Source of the DNA: Pristionchus mayeri
Taxonomy: Eukaryota > Nematoda > Chromadorea > Rhabditida > Neodiplogasteridae
DNA length: 64,000 nt
Direction: 5' to 3'
NCBI GenBank assembly: GCA_036245805.1
Contig: BTRK01000005.1
Location: forward strand, 31,291,469-31,355,468
Shown here: positions 1 to 11,435 of the stretch, piece by piece
How the letters are laid out: the number at the start of each line of letters is the position of its first letter
Numbering within the stretch: the first letter of the stretch is position 1
The notes under the pieces: generated by a model
Database searches by the model: none
What the model was told of the DNA's origin: nothing
What the model saw: only the letters and a program-made list of their open reading frames with translations
Translations under genes and position numbers: made by a program

Positions 1-80
1 ATGAACGAAAGGCGGTGCGATTATTGCTTTACGGTTGCAATTGTATTGACAAATACGCATTAAATGCGTGTTCATTTTAG

Positions 81-3000
81 TGCAAGTTCTCTTTCAACAA
101 CGGAAGCCGCGTGGGACGACTGCCCACATATCACAACTTAGGAAACATCTTGGTCTTCATTACAACCATAACTGGCATCTGGTGAAATATTTCACAGTTT
201 AAAAAATATATATTTTAATGTAAGGCACAATAAATAGGTCAGAACGATAAGAAAACAAAATATATTTTAGGAGTAATGTGCCTTTCGACCTTTCTCCTGA
301 ACTAGATGATGCAATAGTCGAGCTGGAGGATGGGAGTTCCTTAGTGAACAAGCAGGTATTGCGACATGTGCTGATAACGTGATTCAAGATACTGCATAAC
401 GACGCAAAAATGGTCAACAATATGCACTCTTTCATGTTATTTCGTTTGTATATTTATAACATGTGGTTTTATCAAAATCCATTAAGTATCTATCCACCAT
501 CTCTACCTTCTTCCATGAGAAGTTCCTCGACACAAATAAAGTCGAAATTACAAATGGAAAGTACGAGGTATGCTTCTGCCATTTCGCTTCTTTTAATGCC
601 GAATCCGATGTCGTCCAGAGTTCTTTGCTACCTTTCGGCATCAGGGCAATGAATTTTTGAGTAACAATTCTCAATTCGGTTTGAGATGTCAAATCAATCA
701 TTTTCCCCTGAATCACCCTAGGAATAGCTCCCGGTTCCCTCGCTGTTTGAACTCTTTTCTTGACGTATAGTTATTTAGAAAGATTACTTATAAATGCAAA
801 TATCATATAAGAATGGTATACGTGAGAAATGTAGAAACGTGTTCCGCAAAGCAAATTAGTAATTAAAACGCGTTCTCTGTAAGAGTGCAGGTGGGGTGGC
901 ATAACTCCAGCAAAACGATCGACCATGGCTCAAACTTTCAGAAGGTACTATCCCGAATTCAATTTTCAATTTTAATTGGGAAAATTTCACTTCGGAAAGT
1001 CATTTATCGTAAACAAAGATTTGAGAAAGACCATTGTGTAAATTGACCTCTCGGAATTGGTCGAATGGGAAGAAATGACAGGGAATAATGAGTTCGGAAT
1101 ATTCAATGTCGGATAATGCTTTTTGGGAAAGTCAATTCTCGTAAATTTTTTTCTGGAAATGGAATTTCTGTAAATACATATTACCCATTGTAAAAACGAT
1201 CATTAAAATTGTGAACAATATAAAATAATTCAGAAATTGCTTTAAAATAAGTATGGTGTATCGAGCACGTGCACAGTACACCTACATAAATAATTAGACC
1301 GAGCTTTAGGGTCGGCATCAGGGTCATACGAGTGGGTACTGAAAACAATGGTCAAGTTTATTTTGCATGAACTCGACCGGTTAAGTCAGGCTGCATGTAG
1401 GCTGCATCAATGTTTCATTCAATATCTCAACAGCCATTCAAGAATTCAATATCGTTGAGATTTTGAATTAAATATTGGTGCAGGCTACCTGTCGCTCAAC
1501 CAATCGAGTTGATGCAAAATTAAGTTGACCATTGTATCCAGCACCCTTGAAAACCCTTCTCTCAAATTTTCGCGTGACCACTATGTCAAACTTTGTTCGA
1601 CTCTTAGAGAACTAGGCTCCATTTTTAAAATTATTTTTAATAATTGTATTGTGCACATTTTTATAGAATTTGCACTTCCAGAAAAAAATTTACGAGAAAA
1701 ATTTTTTCTTTCCCAAAAAACATTATCCGAAATTGCATATTCCGAGATCTTTGTTCCCAGATCGATCATTCCTACTCCATCATTCCCAATTGACCGGTTA
1801 CGAGAAAGGGATTTCTCTAATGAAATTGACAATTTCGCTCTTTCCAATAAACAATATTCCCGAATCAATTTTCCCTTGGAAATTTTTCCCAAAAGTGTAT
1901 TTACGAAACAAAATTTACAACTCGGGATAGTACCTTTCAGAATATGACCAGTAGGGACCAATAATCATTCATTCTAGAGTTGAAGCCAAAATATCGATTT
2001 TGACCTACAAAAATCGATAATTTCAAATTTTCGATTTTGAGCTCGAGTTATAGATCATTCGCATGAGCGTTAAAAGTTATGTTAGGATCTACCTTTTCGT
2101 CAAAAATAAGCCTTCTGGAAGCGTAAAATCGATCGAAATGTGCAGTTTTTCGCTCATTTGCACATACATAGCCGAAATTACCCCTCTTAAAGTCACGTCC
2201 ACCCTCCACTTCCGACATATTTTGTGCCAAATGTGTCGTAGAATTTGAATAACGTAAGGAATTGCGATATTTTCAGTGCCCAAGAACTGAACATATCGCT
2301 CGCAATGACGACTGTCGTCGATTTTTTTCAGGTTCGACCGATTATTCTTCACTGTTTAGTAGTGATACACATCCAAATCGACAAAATTATTCATACGCGG
2401 TATTGTAAAACATATATCAGTAGTTTCCATAGCGTTACCAATGCATTTTCATGTTTCAAAAATCACGCTTCTCACCACATAAATCATAAATTTTCCTGCT
2501 GCTAAATCGTCATTTCTAAATCATTACACGTCTTGGCTGCATAAATTATATAGTATGGACAGCCATAAGCGGAGGCAAAGACCGCCACCAATGCTTCTAC
2601 GCCCCGATTTTTTATGCTCAAATATGGACAATCGATTGCTTCGGAAATGTAAACAATCCGTTTTTGAGTTAGATTATGCGAATTTCAATGAGTTATGTGT
2701 TTGGGCAATGTTTTCCTATGTAAAAGAATCAGAATTCAACGAGAAACGCATCATTACTGTGAGAATAGAACGCGTAGCAACGTAGTGTGCATGATAAACT
2801 TCTTAAAGTACTAAAATATTCGCGGAACGGGAAAATATTCACTGCTAAACATTTTCCCGTTCCGCGAATATTGTAGTACTTTAAGAAGTTTATCATGTAC
2901 ACGACGTTGCTATGCGTTATATTTTCACAATATTAGCGTTTCTGAAATTTCGAATTTTACGAAACATGAAAATTTCCATTTTTATAAAATCTCGACATTT

Positions 3001-6000
3001 GGCATTTTTTTCGTTAATTTCAAATTAATATGCTTGCGAACAGAATTTAGAAACATATAACTCATTGAAATTCGCATAATCTAACTCAAAAACGGATTGT
3101 TTACATTTCCGAAGCAATCGATTGTCCATATTTGAGCATAAAAAATCGGGGCGTAGAAGCATTGGTGGCGGTCGTTGCCTCCGATTCCTGTTTATGGCTG
3201 TCCATACTATATAATTTATGCAGCCAAGACGTGTAATGATTTAGAAATAACGAGTTAGCAGCAGGGGGATTTATGATTTCTGTGGTGAAAAGCGTGATTT
3301 TTGAAACATGAAAATGCATTGGTAACGCTATGGAAACTACTGATATATGGTTTACCATACCGCATATGAATAATTTTGTCGATTTGAATGTGTATCACTA
3401 CTAAACAGTGAAGAATAATCGGTCAAACCTGAAAAAAATCGACGACAGTCGTCATTGCGAGGAATATTTTCAGTTCTTGTGCACTGAAAATATCGCAATT
3501 TCTTACGTTATTCAAATTCTACGATACATTTGGCACAAAATATGTCGGAACTGGAGGGTGGACGTGACTTTAAGAGTGGTAATTTCGGCTATGTATGTGC
3601 AAATGAGCGAAAAACTGTACATTTTGATCGATTTTACGCTTCGAAAAGGCTTATTTTTGACGAAAAGGTAGATTCTAACATAACTTTTAACGCTCATTCG
3701 AATGATCTATAACTAAAGGTTAGGCATTTTTCCACGCGAGGGCGGGCTCTGCCACCCCATCGTCTGTGTAGCAACTAGGTCCTATCCTGGAAACCAGTGG
3801 CCTGTTGCGAGACTTCAAACCGCCCGTGTTGTGTGCACGTGGTTGGGGATTTCCTTATAGTGATTTATTGAACCACTACCAACATTTCTTAACCCCCTTG
3901 GTCTGGGTGGATCTGTGGACGCGGGCGGGGGTCGAACTCGTGACCCTTCGTTCGCAAGTCTGGCACACAACCACTGCGCCACCCGGCCACAACCGATATT
4001 TTGGTCAAAACCGATATTTTGGCTTTAATTCTCGAATGAATGATTATTGGTCCCTAGTGGTCATATTCTGAAAGTTTGAGCCCTGGGCGATCATTTTGCC
4101 GGAGTTGTGCCACTATCTCACCCTTTCACTGCGTTCTTACGGATAACGCGTTTTAAGCATGCATTTTAACAATGAAATAAATCAACTCTCATCTATTTTC
4201 AGGAATTCAGTGAATTACTCAGGGTCATTTATCCCAATCGTGCACAGATTGCAGGTTTGTACTGTGTCCAATCTACTTCTCTCATGTTCTGAGAGTCTGT
4301 GATTTCTTCTACGATAAACCGCACACAATGGCTCAGTGAAATTAAATATTTCTAGATCATTCTGCGGAGTGTCTTCTCAAACTCGGTAAACAATTCAACA
4401 TCACGGTGAGTAATTATTTTTTCTTTGTTTTTTAGTTCAGTTATGATTTAGTTTGCTTATAACTTTTCCAAAAACCAAGAAAAATTGTGCGAATGGCATA
4501 TTAAAATGTAGAGGTTCGATTCATAATTCAAGAACGTTTTCAGTTTTTGATCGATCGAGCGGAGAAATTTCTAATCGATACAATCGGATGGTGCAACAAA
4601 AAGAAGCTGAGCATTTCCGACAAGTACATGCTGTCCGATCTTCATGTTTGTTTTTTTAAATTTTTTTTAATGCAAAAACGCTTGTCTTTGTCTGTGTTTC
4701 GTTTACTTATATATTTGTTGTCTTAGCCTATGCGACTTTGTTGGTTACCTTCTCTTGTAGGTGCGTGAATTTATTCTTTCCAGGATCACTGTCTCAACAA
4801 ACTCACCACCCTTCAGGATTTCATTGATGTAAAGGTGAAATATTCAGAAAGAATTCCTTTGATCAATTAGAGATACCCTCTTTTAAGAGACCCTCCACGA
4901 GAGAACGTACCTACCTAACGGACGTCTTTTTTGCAACCCCCTCAATACTTTGCTGGTGAAGTTCTCATACCGAGTGCTGATATTTGGGCCAATATGAACG
5001 CTCCTAGTGCACTTCCCCAAAAATGCCAGGTCAAGCCCAAAAAATATCGAAATTTTCATACTAAAATAAAATACGTGCAATAGTGATTTTCGGGTATATT
5101 TTGCCATGACAATTCGAAAAAAGTGGTCATGAAAGCGATTGGGTTACGGTAAAAGGTCGAAAATTGAATTTTTTGTTTTTTTGTTGTCTTCCTGAAAAAT
5201 TTTTGTTCGCGTTACAGTGAGATAATGCCATTTTCGAATTCAGCGTGAAATGTTACCCCCGGCACGATATTTCGTTCGCCTTGGAACTGGGGCTGACGGG
5301 CGTTATAGCTCTCGGGACGATGAAAGACTCGTGTCTACGCTAACTTTGGCCCGGTGGTAGGAAAGGAATGCATCTTCAAGTAAGGCGTTTTTGAGGTGGA
5401 ATTACACCTTTGAGTCACGTAAATCAGTTATAAACCGAACTTCGGTTTATTTGAGCTGTATTCGTGAAAATCGAATTTTCAATGGATCGATTTTGGTTGT
5501 TCTCAGGTAACCTAAACATCACTTGGAAAAAATGCATCAGTTGATCGAATATATCCAATAAATCGATTGTAATGATCTCAAGCATAATGTAAGCAATCTT
5601 TTCAAGTGAAATATACGCGATTTAAGATAGTAACACTTCACAATAACCCAAAAAATGAGTTTTTTAACGATTTTTCGAAAAATCGCCGGTGGGTTATTTG
5701 ACTGTACATTATCTTATCGTGTAAACATTGGTCAAAATGACCTAATATGTCCATTTTCCGCAAATTGAGAGGTTTTTGTGGGAATTCGAGCGAAAAAAAT
5801 TTTCGAAAAAATTTCATTGACCCCCATCATTGAAAAATCGATTTTTTCGAAAAATCTTAGATTTCGTTTTTATCCAAGCAAATTTATGAGTAATGTAAAT
5901 ACAAGTTATTTTTCGCATAAAGTAGCACCAATAAAGTAGAATTTAGCGATTCGCAAGGGTTCGGGCATTGTGGACTTGTGGTGGCATTCAACTGCAAAAT

Positions 6001-6709
6001 ACGATTTTCACGAATACAGCTCAAATAAACCGAAATTCGGTTTAAAACTGATTAATATGACTCAAAGGTGTAAATCCACCTCAAAAACGCCTTACTTGAA
6101 GATGCAGTCATTTCCTACCACCGGGCCAAAGTTAGCGTCGACACGAGTCTTTCATCGTCCCGAGAGCTATAACGCCCGTCAGCCCCAGTTCCAAGGCGAA
6201 CGAAATATCGTACCGGGGGTAAAATTTCACGCTGATTTCGAAAATGGCATTATCTCACTGTAACGCGAACAAAAATTTTTCAGGAAGACAACAAAAAAAC
6301 TAAAAATTCAATTTTCGACCTTTTACCGTAACCCAATCGCTTTCATGACCACTTTTTTCGAATTGTCATGGCAAAATATACCCGAAAATCACTATTGCAC
6401 GTATTTTAATTTAGTATGAAAATTTCGATATTTTTTGGGCTTGACCTGGCATTTTTGGGGAAGTGCACTAGGAGCGTTCATATTGGCCCAAATATCAGCA
6501 CTCGGTATGAGAACTTCACCAGCAAAGTATTGAGGGGGGTTGCAAAAAAGCCATCCGTCGACACCTCCCAGAAGCTACGTTCTCTCATGGAGGGTCTCTT
6601 AAAATATTTAATTAATTTTCCTCAGGAATCGTCCATCTACTATGATCTCTCCTTCAAGATGAAAGCTGAACTTTTCGAAGAAATGATTAGAAAGTTCTCC
6701 GATTTTTGA
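81..6709 (+). CDS. Gene A: MATH-BTB protein, 5' end outside window
   Basis: Proposed exons are 81-181, 271-355, 487-567, 4203-4254, 4356-4405, 4544-4645, 4794-4844 and 6626-6709 (stop TGA). The first exon ends in TTITGIW, matching the end of the MATH domain in gene B (TFTGMW). Exon two reads FDLSPELDDAIVELEDG and ends VNKQ, the first strand and helix of the BTB fold. Later exons give FSELLRVIYPNR, CLLKLGKQFNIT and a C-terminal helical tail. Phases agree at every junction, with a split TGG codon at 181/271. The exon at 487-567 is 81 nt against 99 nt in paralogs, and its acceptor (ATTAAG) is weak. Two large foldback elements sit inside its introns, which stretches a gene of about 0.6 kb visible coding length over 6.6 kb. 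By family knowledge it is a CUL3 ligase adaptor. The upstream MATH exons are not in this window. Confidence 0.72.
944..1934. mobile_element. Nested inverted-repeat insert with 8-bp duplication
   Basis: The ends read GGTACTATCCCGA at 944 and the reverse complement at the right end. The octamer TTTCAGAA occurs directly outside both ends (936-943 and 1935-1942), as expected of a target-site duplication of hAT-type elements. Internal stretches also fold back: for example the GGAATATTC...TTTTTGGG segment near 1097-1130 pairs with about 1712-1746. No transposase is visible. It interrupts the left arm of the larger TTAA element, so it inserted later. Confidence 0.7.
2045..3716. repeat. Large palindrome inside the first TTAA element
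   Basis: The left arm from about 2045 is repeated in inverted form up to about 3716. For example GATCATTCG at 2053 pairs with CGAATGATC near 3700, and the segment around 2089-2352 pairs with 3408-3671. The centre is a tight hairpin near 2845 built from TTCGCGGAACGGG and its complement. The right arm carries roughly 70-100 extra bases near 2940-3040. Short open frames seen on both strands are mirror images of each other and resemble no known protein. Confidence 0.8.
3717..3993 (-). mobile_element. tRNA-derived SINE-like element
   Basis: On the minus strand this block starts GGCCGGGTGGCGCAGTGG. It contains a perfect RNA polymerase III A box (TGGCGCAGTGG, 3971-3981) and a B box (GTTCGACCC, 3928-3936) about 35 bases apart, the internal promoter arrangement of a tRNA. 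It cannot be a functional tRNA gene, because the surrounding bases do not form a cloverleaf acceptor stem and it runs on for about 200 bases past the B box. It interrupts the right arm of the TTAA element. The 3' limit is approximate. Confidence 0.6.
4887..6598. mobile_element. TTAA-flanked foldback element in last intron of gene A
   Basis: The termini are GAGACCCTCC and its complement, directly flanked by TTAA at 4883-4886 and 6599-6602. The arms are near-identical inverted copies of roughly 595 bp (4887-5480 against 6005-6598), around a central 520-bp segment. No transposase was recognised. The high arm identity suggests a recent or recently converted insertion. It sits between exons 4794-4844 and 6626-6709, and nothing in the flanking exons is damaged. 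Confidence 0.82.
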
Positions 6710-6992
6710 ATGACCTTCGAGTCAATTATCATTATTTGCATCATTTGTTAATTGCATTAATTTTCTCATTATTGCAACTCGTTACTTCTTTATTTTCGCT
6801 GCTTTTCTAAAGATAAAGTTGTTGTTTTTGTTGGCAATTCCTTATTGATTTCCTTGATTTGTGGTCGGAGAGTTCACCTAATGTACTTATTCTCTTCTGC
6901 AATACCTTCATATGTCACATATGATATGTGATGTGAAAGTGCATTCTTTTTGAAAAAGTGATTTTGGATTTTGAACAAGGAGCATTTTCAGT

Positions 6993-9900
6993 ATGACTCT
7001 AGTGACGAAGAAGGCCCGTCTAGATGACATTGGCGATAGTTCTACCAACAGTGAGTGATTTTTCAGTTTAAAATGCTATTATTAAATTTTTTATATATAT
7101 GAAGCATAAATCTAGCTTTTGTAGGAGATGAGGAGATGGTGGAAGAAGAGAAGAAACAGATGAAGAAGTTGAGGATTTTGGATCGAATCGGTGAGAGCTT
7201 TCTTCCATATACTTACGACATACCTTGGACCTATTTCTTAAATAAACATACTATCATTTTGACGAATTATTGGCCATAACTGATAAAAGATCTGAAATTT
7301 CTTCGAAGTTAACACTTTTTGTCTTGTTGCAAAATATTCGGGATCACCCTGAAGGAAACTGTCTTTAGACTCACTTCTACTCGATGCTTTTCTTCATATT
7401 TTTCATATTTTCAGCCCTTTCTAACGCAATGATGAGGGAACAGAAACGCCCCGTCTTGCCTGAAAGTAGGTTGATTATTTTTTAAATTAGTCTCGTACTT
7501 CTCATCTAACATAACACCCGTCGTGTAAAACATGTTTTAAAAAACTTTGTATTGATTTAATGAATGTCTAATGGTTTACCGATTTTTCAGTCGAACCCGA
7601 TGGTATCATTCGTTGGGAAATCGACAATGTCTCGGAATTGAGGAGAAGTGAATCGGATATAGTGGAGATCTGCGGAGTGCCGTGGTAAGAGAAATTATTT
7701 CCGTTCCTATCTCTGTAGAAATATTAATAATTAATTGTGAAACGTTTGCTCTCTGAGTAAATTCACTGTTCAAGTAACCCGAGTACAATTCAGGAAACTG
7801 AAAGTGACTGCAAAAATCCGAGCGCCGTATACGGCGAAGACTTTCACTGTGTTCACGCACGCGAACTGCGAGAGTGAATCTCCTTTCTGGGAATGTCGCT
7901 TCTCTTCCAAGATCATCATCAGAAATATCGATCCTGCGAAGTCAGTTAGTGCCGAGGTGAGTCATTTTTGATATTGTTAACATTTCAGAGGAAGCTATTC
8001 TGATTTTTCTTGATTATTATTTCAAAATGTAATACTCTTCAGAGTGAATCTACATACAACTACATTAACAACAAGATTGGCTGTAAGTTTAAAAACGATG
8101 AGACTCAAGAAATTAGGAGGAGTATCCTGGATCCAAACAAGGTACCATACCGAACAAAGCGTTTTGGTATTTTTAAAATGATGCGAAAATTGTTATAGGG
8201 ATTCATCGATAACGACAAAGTGAATGTTGAAGTTTTGATTTACGTGAGGACCTTCACTGGAATGTGGTAAGATTGAGCGAAGTTGCATAATTGATTTAGT
8301 TGCTGTATCAAAGGGAATTGTAGAGAATAGTGTTAATGTGGTTATCCGTAGGTGGAAGCCTCGCTTCGAATTCTCCGCATCTTGGGACATTCGTTCTGAT
8401 GCAGCGCTGATCATCGAAGGAAAACCGGTTTATGTGAACAGACAGGTTTGGTTATTTGCTCTGAAGATTCTTCTGTTCTTGACTATGAAATATAAATATC
8501 TCTCAGTACCTCGGATTCTACTCTTCCCCTTTCGTGTCTCTCTTCTATGGAACTTCTGTGAATGGGAAGAAAGAAGTCGTATTGGAAGATGTCGTTTACG
8601 AAGTTTGTCATTTTCTGATGCTACGTGCAAATACTCTATTAAATAAAGTGCAAATATCATAGTTCGTTAGCGAGTGAGAAAATATATAAATATTTTTTCT
8701 TATGAAAACTTTTTTCAGGAATTCATTGAACTCCTTCACGTCATTTACCCCTCTCGCAAAAATATTACTCGTTGGTTTTTATTCATTGTTTTGTACGATT
8801 AAACATATATGAATGTGTTAATTCAGGCAAATCGTTCGACTTTCTTCTCAAGCTTGGAGATCGATTCCAAATCTTTGTTTGATATTTAGATGATATATGC
8901 TATATATTTATCGTATATGAAAAAAATTGAATATTTTCAGTTTCTCATTGAACTTGTTGAGGATTTTCTTATTGAGCATTCTATGTTCGCTAATGAGAAC
9001 CAGGCGATTGCATTGAAATATGGACTTGCCCGACTCAGTGTAAGTGAAAACAAAGCATCAAATGCCTAGTTATTTATTTTCGAAATGTCGTTATATTATG
9101 TCACAAAACATCCAATAGAGGTGATTTTGAGCAATATTTATGCAATTCGAGCAATTTTCCGGACATGGTTCTATTTTTTCCATGGTTAGCCCTCAGAAAG
9201 TGGGTAGTTTTATTTCATTCCAATTGTTGCGAAAATTAATACCATCGATGTGAAATGATTCCAGAAAAATTCAACTGCATTTTGCTGCCCACAAGTGGTT
9301 TTCACACCGAAGTTCCAGCCTATTGAGGTTTCATTTTTGTTGGCTTTATTTCTATTGAGGTTTCATTTTTTGTAGGCTTCATTGAGCAGCGTTATTGTAG
9401 GAAAAGGACTTCTCGAATCCAGAAGATAATCGTTCGGACGTCACCTTGATTGTCGACGGAAAGGCGATTCATGTGAACAAGCAGGTAAATGGCATTTCTG
9501 TAGAGGTGGAGTATAATATTTCTTGCGGTGCGCGTATTTATGAATTTGAAAGGAATAACCAAACCATACAGAAAATGATTAATCATTCGCACTTTTATCT
9601 AGAAAGATAAGTTTACATTCTTTTCTACGCGACAAAACACGTAATAGCATCTATCTGATGCAGAAATAGTAGTAGAGTGACGATTTCTATGTTCTTCGGG
9701 ACAGTTATTAACATATATTTGTAGTACCTCGGAATGTATTCTTCTGTCTTCCACAGTCTCTTCTTCAGAAATTCAGCTGATAAAGAGAAGAAGGAGTTCA
9801 AACTGGATGACGTTGACTACAAAGTTAGCTTTTTGTTGATTTTTTAAATTGAGTATTTGTAACATATTGATGCTAGTTTCTCTGCTTCTGAACTTCAAAC

Positions 9901-10911
9901 CAAACTAATCATTCATATTTTGTCATTAAATGAGATAGATCGTTCTATGATTTTATGCAATATTTAGGCCAAGTATGTTTAGTCATATTGTCAATGAATG
10001 CATGTTCCTAGGAATTGATCGATCTCCTTCACGTGATCTACCCCTCGCGCAAGAATGTCGCAGGTACGATATGAATCTCATGTGGTGAATCAGTTATTGA
10101 AACTCATTCACTTTTTGTGAACTCAGATGTGCAAATAACGTATTGCGAGTTGTGCGAACTGCTGCCTGAATCACTACAATCTCATTTCAGAAGATTCGGC
10201 TGAGTCTCTGCTCGGACTCGGAAAAAGATTTCAGATCGCGGTTAGATATTTGCTCATTTGTGCATCAGTTCATTAAAAATTGCACATTACTGTTGTTATA
10301 GTTTTAATTTAAATAGTGATTACTAGCAATAAGACTGCATTTTGTCTTTTGAATTATTCGCAAGGTTGAATTATCGCATTAATTTGAGTTTGTGATCGAA
10401 CAAGCTGAAGCAGCTCTTATGAAATCAAGCACCATTTCGATCCTGGAGAAATTGAGAATCGCAGAGCAGTACAAACTGTTCAGACTGCAGGTTTGCGAAA
10501 CCACATCTTCTTCAATGCTGAAATACTGACTCATGCAGATTGAGACTCCCCCAATTGTATAAGCGTAATTAGTAACAATTCATATTATTCTTAAGATATG
10601 TTAATTCTTAAGATTTGTTTATCATTTCTTTGAAAAATATTTGCTTTTGCAGGACAGTTGCTTCTCCCAAATGGGTTGTCCAAGTGATTTCGAGGCTGTC
10701 AGGGTAATATTAATTTCACTTCCTAGGCAAAATCCCTACTTATGCAATCTGTTCGTACACCTCCGGACGGAGATCCAAGGGATCATGTGGAATCAGAAAG
10801 ATTCGCCCTTGGAAGTCCCTATTGCAGCTTTCTCCCGTTTACAACCTTCTCTCTGATGCCACCAAGGCGGCTTTCTTCGAACTGATGGTCCAGAGGACAA
10901 AGTATACATAA
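6993..10911 (+). CDS. Gene B: MATH protein with two BTB modules
   Basis: Twenty proposed exons: 6993-7050, 7125-7190, 7415-7465, 7591-7684, 7794-7956, 8043-8141, 8199-8266, 8352-8445, 8507-8602, 8719-8770, 8827-8876, 8941-9039, 9265-9327, 9401-9484, 9725-9823, 10012-10063, 10191-10240, 10389-10490, 10653-10703 and 10828-10911, giving 524 codons plus stop with consistent phase. Residues 1-58 are a charged N-terminal extension (EEMVEEEKKQMKK). MATH spans about 59-200, starting GIIRWEIDNVSEL. BTB1 is about 200-297 (PRFEFSASWDIRSDAALI, then FIELLHVIYPSRKN), with a short helical tail to 351. BTB2 is about 352-446 (DFSNPEDNRSDVTLIVDG, then LIDLLHVIYPSRKN), with its own C-terminal tail to 524. Exon 14 must be spliced, because a TAG in frame lies directly before it. 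An AG at 6990-6991 precedes the ATG, as at a trans-splice site. CUL3-adaptor function is inferred from the family. Confidence 0.75.
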
Positions 10912-11142
10912 CTATTTCACTGTCTTTATCGTGCATGCTTTAACTCTCCTCTCGCATCACTTTTTTATTGTAAACATAATCATATGTTTCTTCTTCATAA
11001 AGTAGTTATTCACAGTGATTTTCCGTGGTTTCATTTGTGGTTGGAAATCCACCCCGTGTACCTGAATAATGCTTGCAGCTAAAAATGTATCCCTTTGAGG
11101 GCTAAGACCTTGTATTTGTAAGTGAAGATTAGAGAAGATTAG
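10912..11142. other. Gap between genes B and C, left part
   Basis: This AT-rich spacer has no exon homology to the array members. A weak AATAAA-like string (ATAAAG near 10998) may serve polyadenylation of gene B. At its end, 11122-11156 holds three tandem copies of a roughly 10-bp GATTAGAGAA unit. That run merges into the left arm of the hairpin element that follows. Confidence 0.5.
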
Positions 11143-11424
11143 AGAAGATTAGAGGGACTACATGATCGAATATGACTTTGGATATCAAAAAATTTAGATA
11201 ATAATAGAACGAAAATCACATGATCATCCGCCTAGTCGTATTGACTGCAATCATGCAAAGAATTGGAAAAAAAAATATTTTAATGGTAAATGGTAATTCC
11301 TTGCATGATTGCAATCAATACGACTAGGCGGATGATCATGTGATTTTCGTTCTATTTTTCGTTCTATCTCTAAATTTTTTTATACCCAAAGTCATATTCG
11401 ATCATGTAGTCCCTCTAATCTTCT
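11143..11424. mobile_element. Small hairpin element directly upstream of gene C
   Basis: AGAAGATTAGAGGGACTA at 11143-11160 is the exact inverted match of 11407-11424. The pairing continues inward through ATGATCGAATATGAC and GATCATCCGCCTAGTCG, with a centre near 11284. Together the arms make an almost full-length hairpin of about 280 bp, the form of a MITE. Its right end is 11 bases from the gene C start codon, and the likely leader acceptor (TTCTGTCAG, ending 11429) is at its boundary. No target-site duplication is clear. Confidence 0.75.
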
Positions 11425-11435
11425 GTCAGTTTAGT

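Larger units (their letters stand above)
867..4152. mobile_element. TTAA-flanked composite inverted-repeat element (3.3 kb)
   Basis: The ends are inverted copies starting AACGCGTT, with TTAA at 863-866 and at 4153-4156. The left outer arm (about 867-943, resuming at 1943-2035) matches the reverse complement of about 4000-4152. Inside are a nested 8-bp-TSD insert, a large palindrome and a SINE, each listed separately. No transposase frame was seen, so the element looks non-autonomous. TTAA targets are typical of piggyBac-type transposition. The family assignment is inference from the target site alone. It lies in the intron between exons 487-567 and 4203-4254 of gene A. Confidence 0.75.

Noticed and set aside
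1525..1961. Open frames of 140 and 126 codons on opposite strands
   Set aside because: They lie within the nested foldback element, mirror its inverted structure and show no domain or splice signals.
3928..3981. tRNA gene on the minus strand
   Set aside because: A and B boxes are present but no acceptor stem or anticodon arm can be drawn, and the repeat continues well past the tRNA length.
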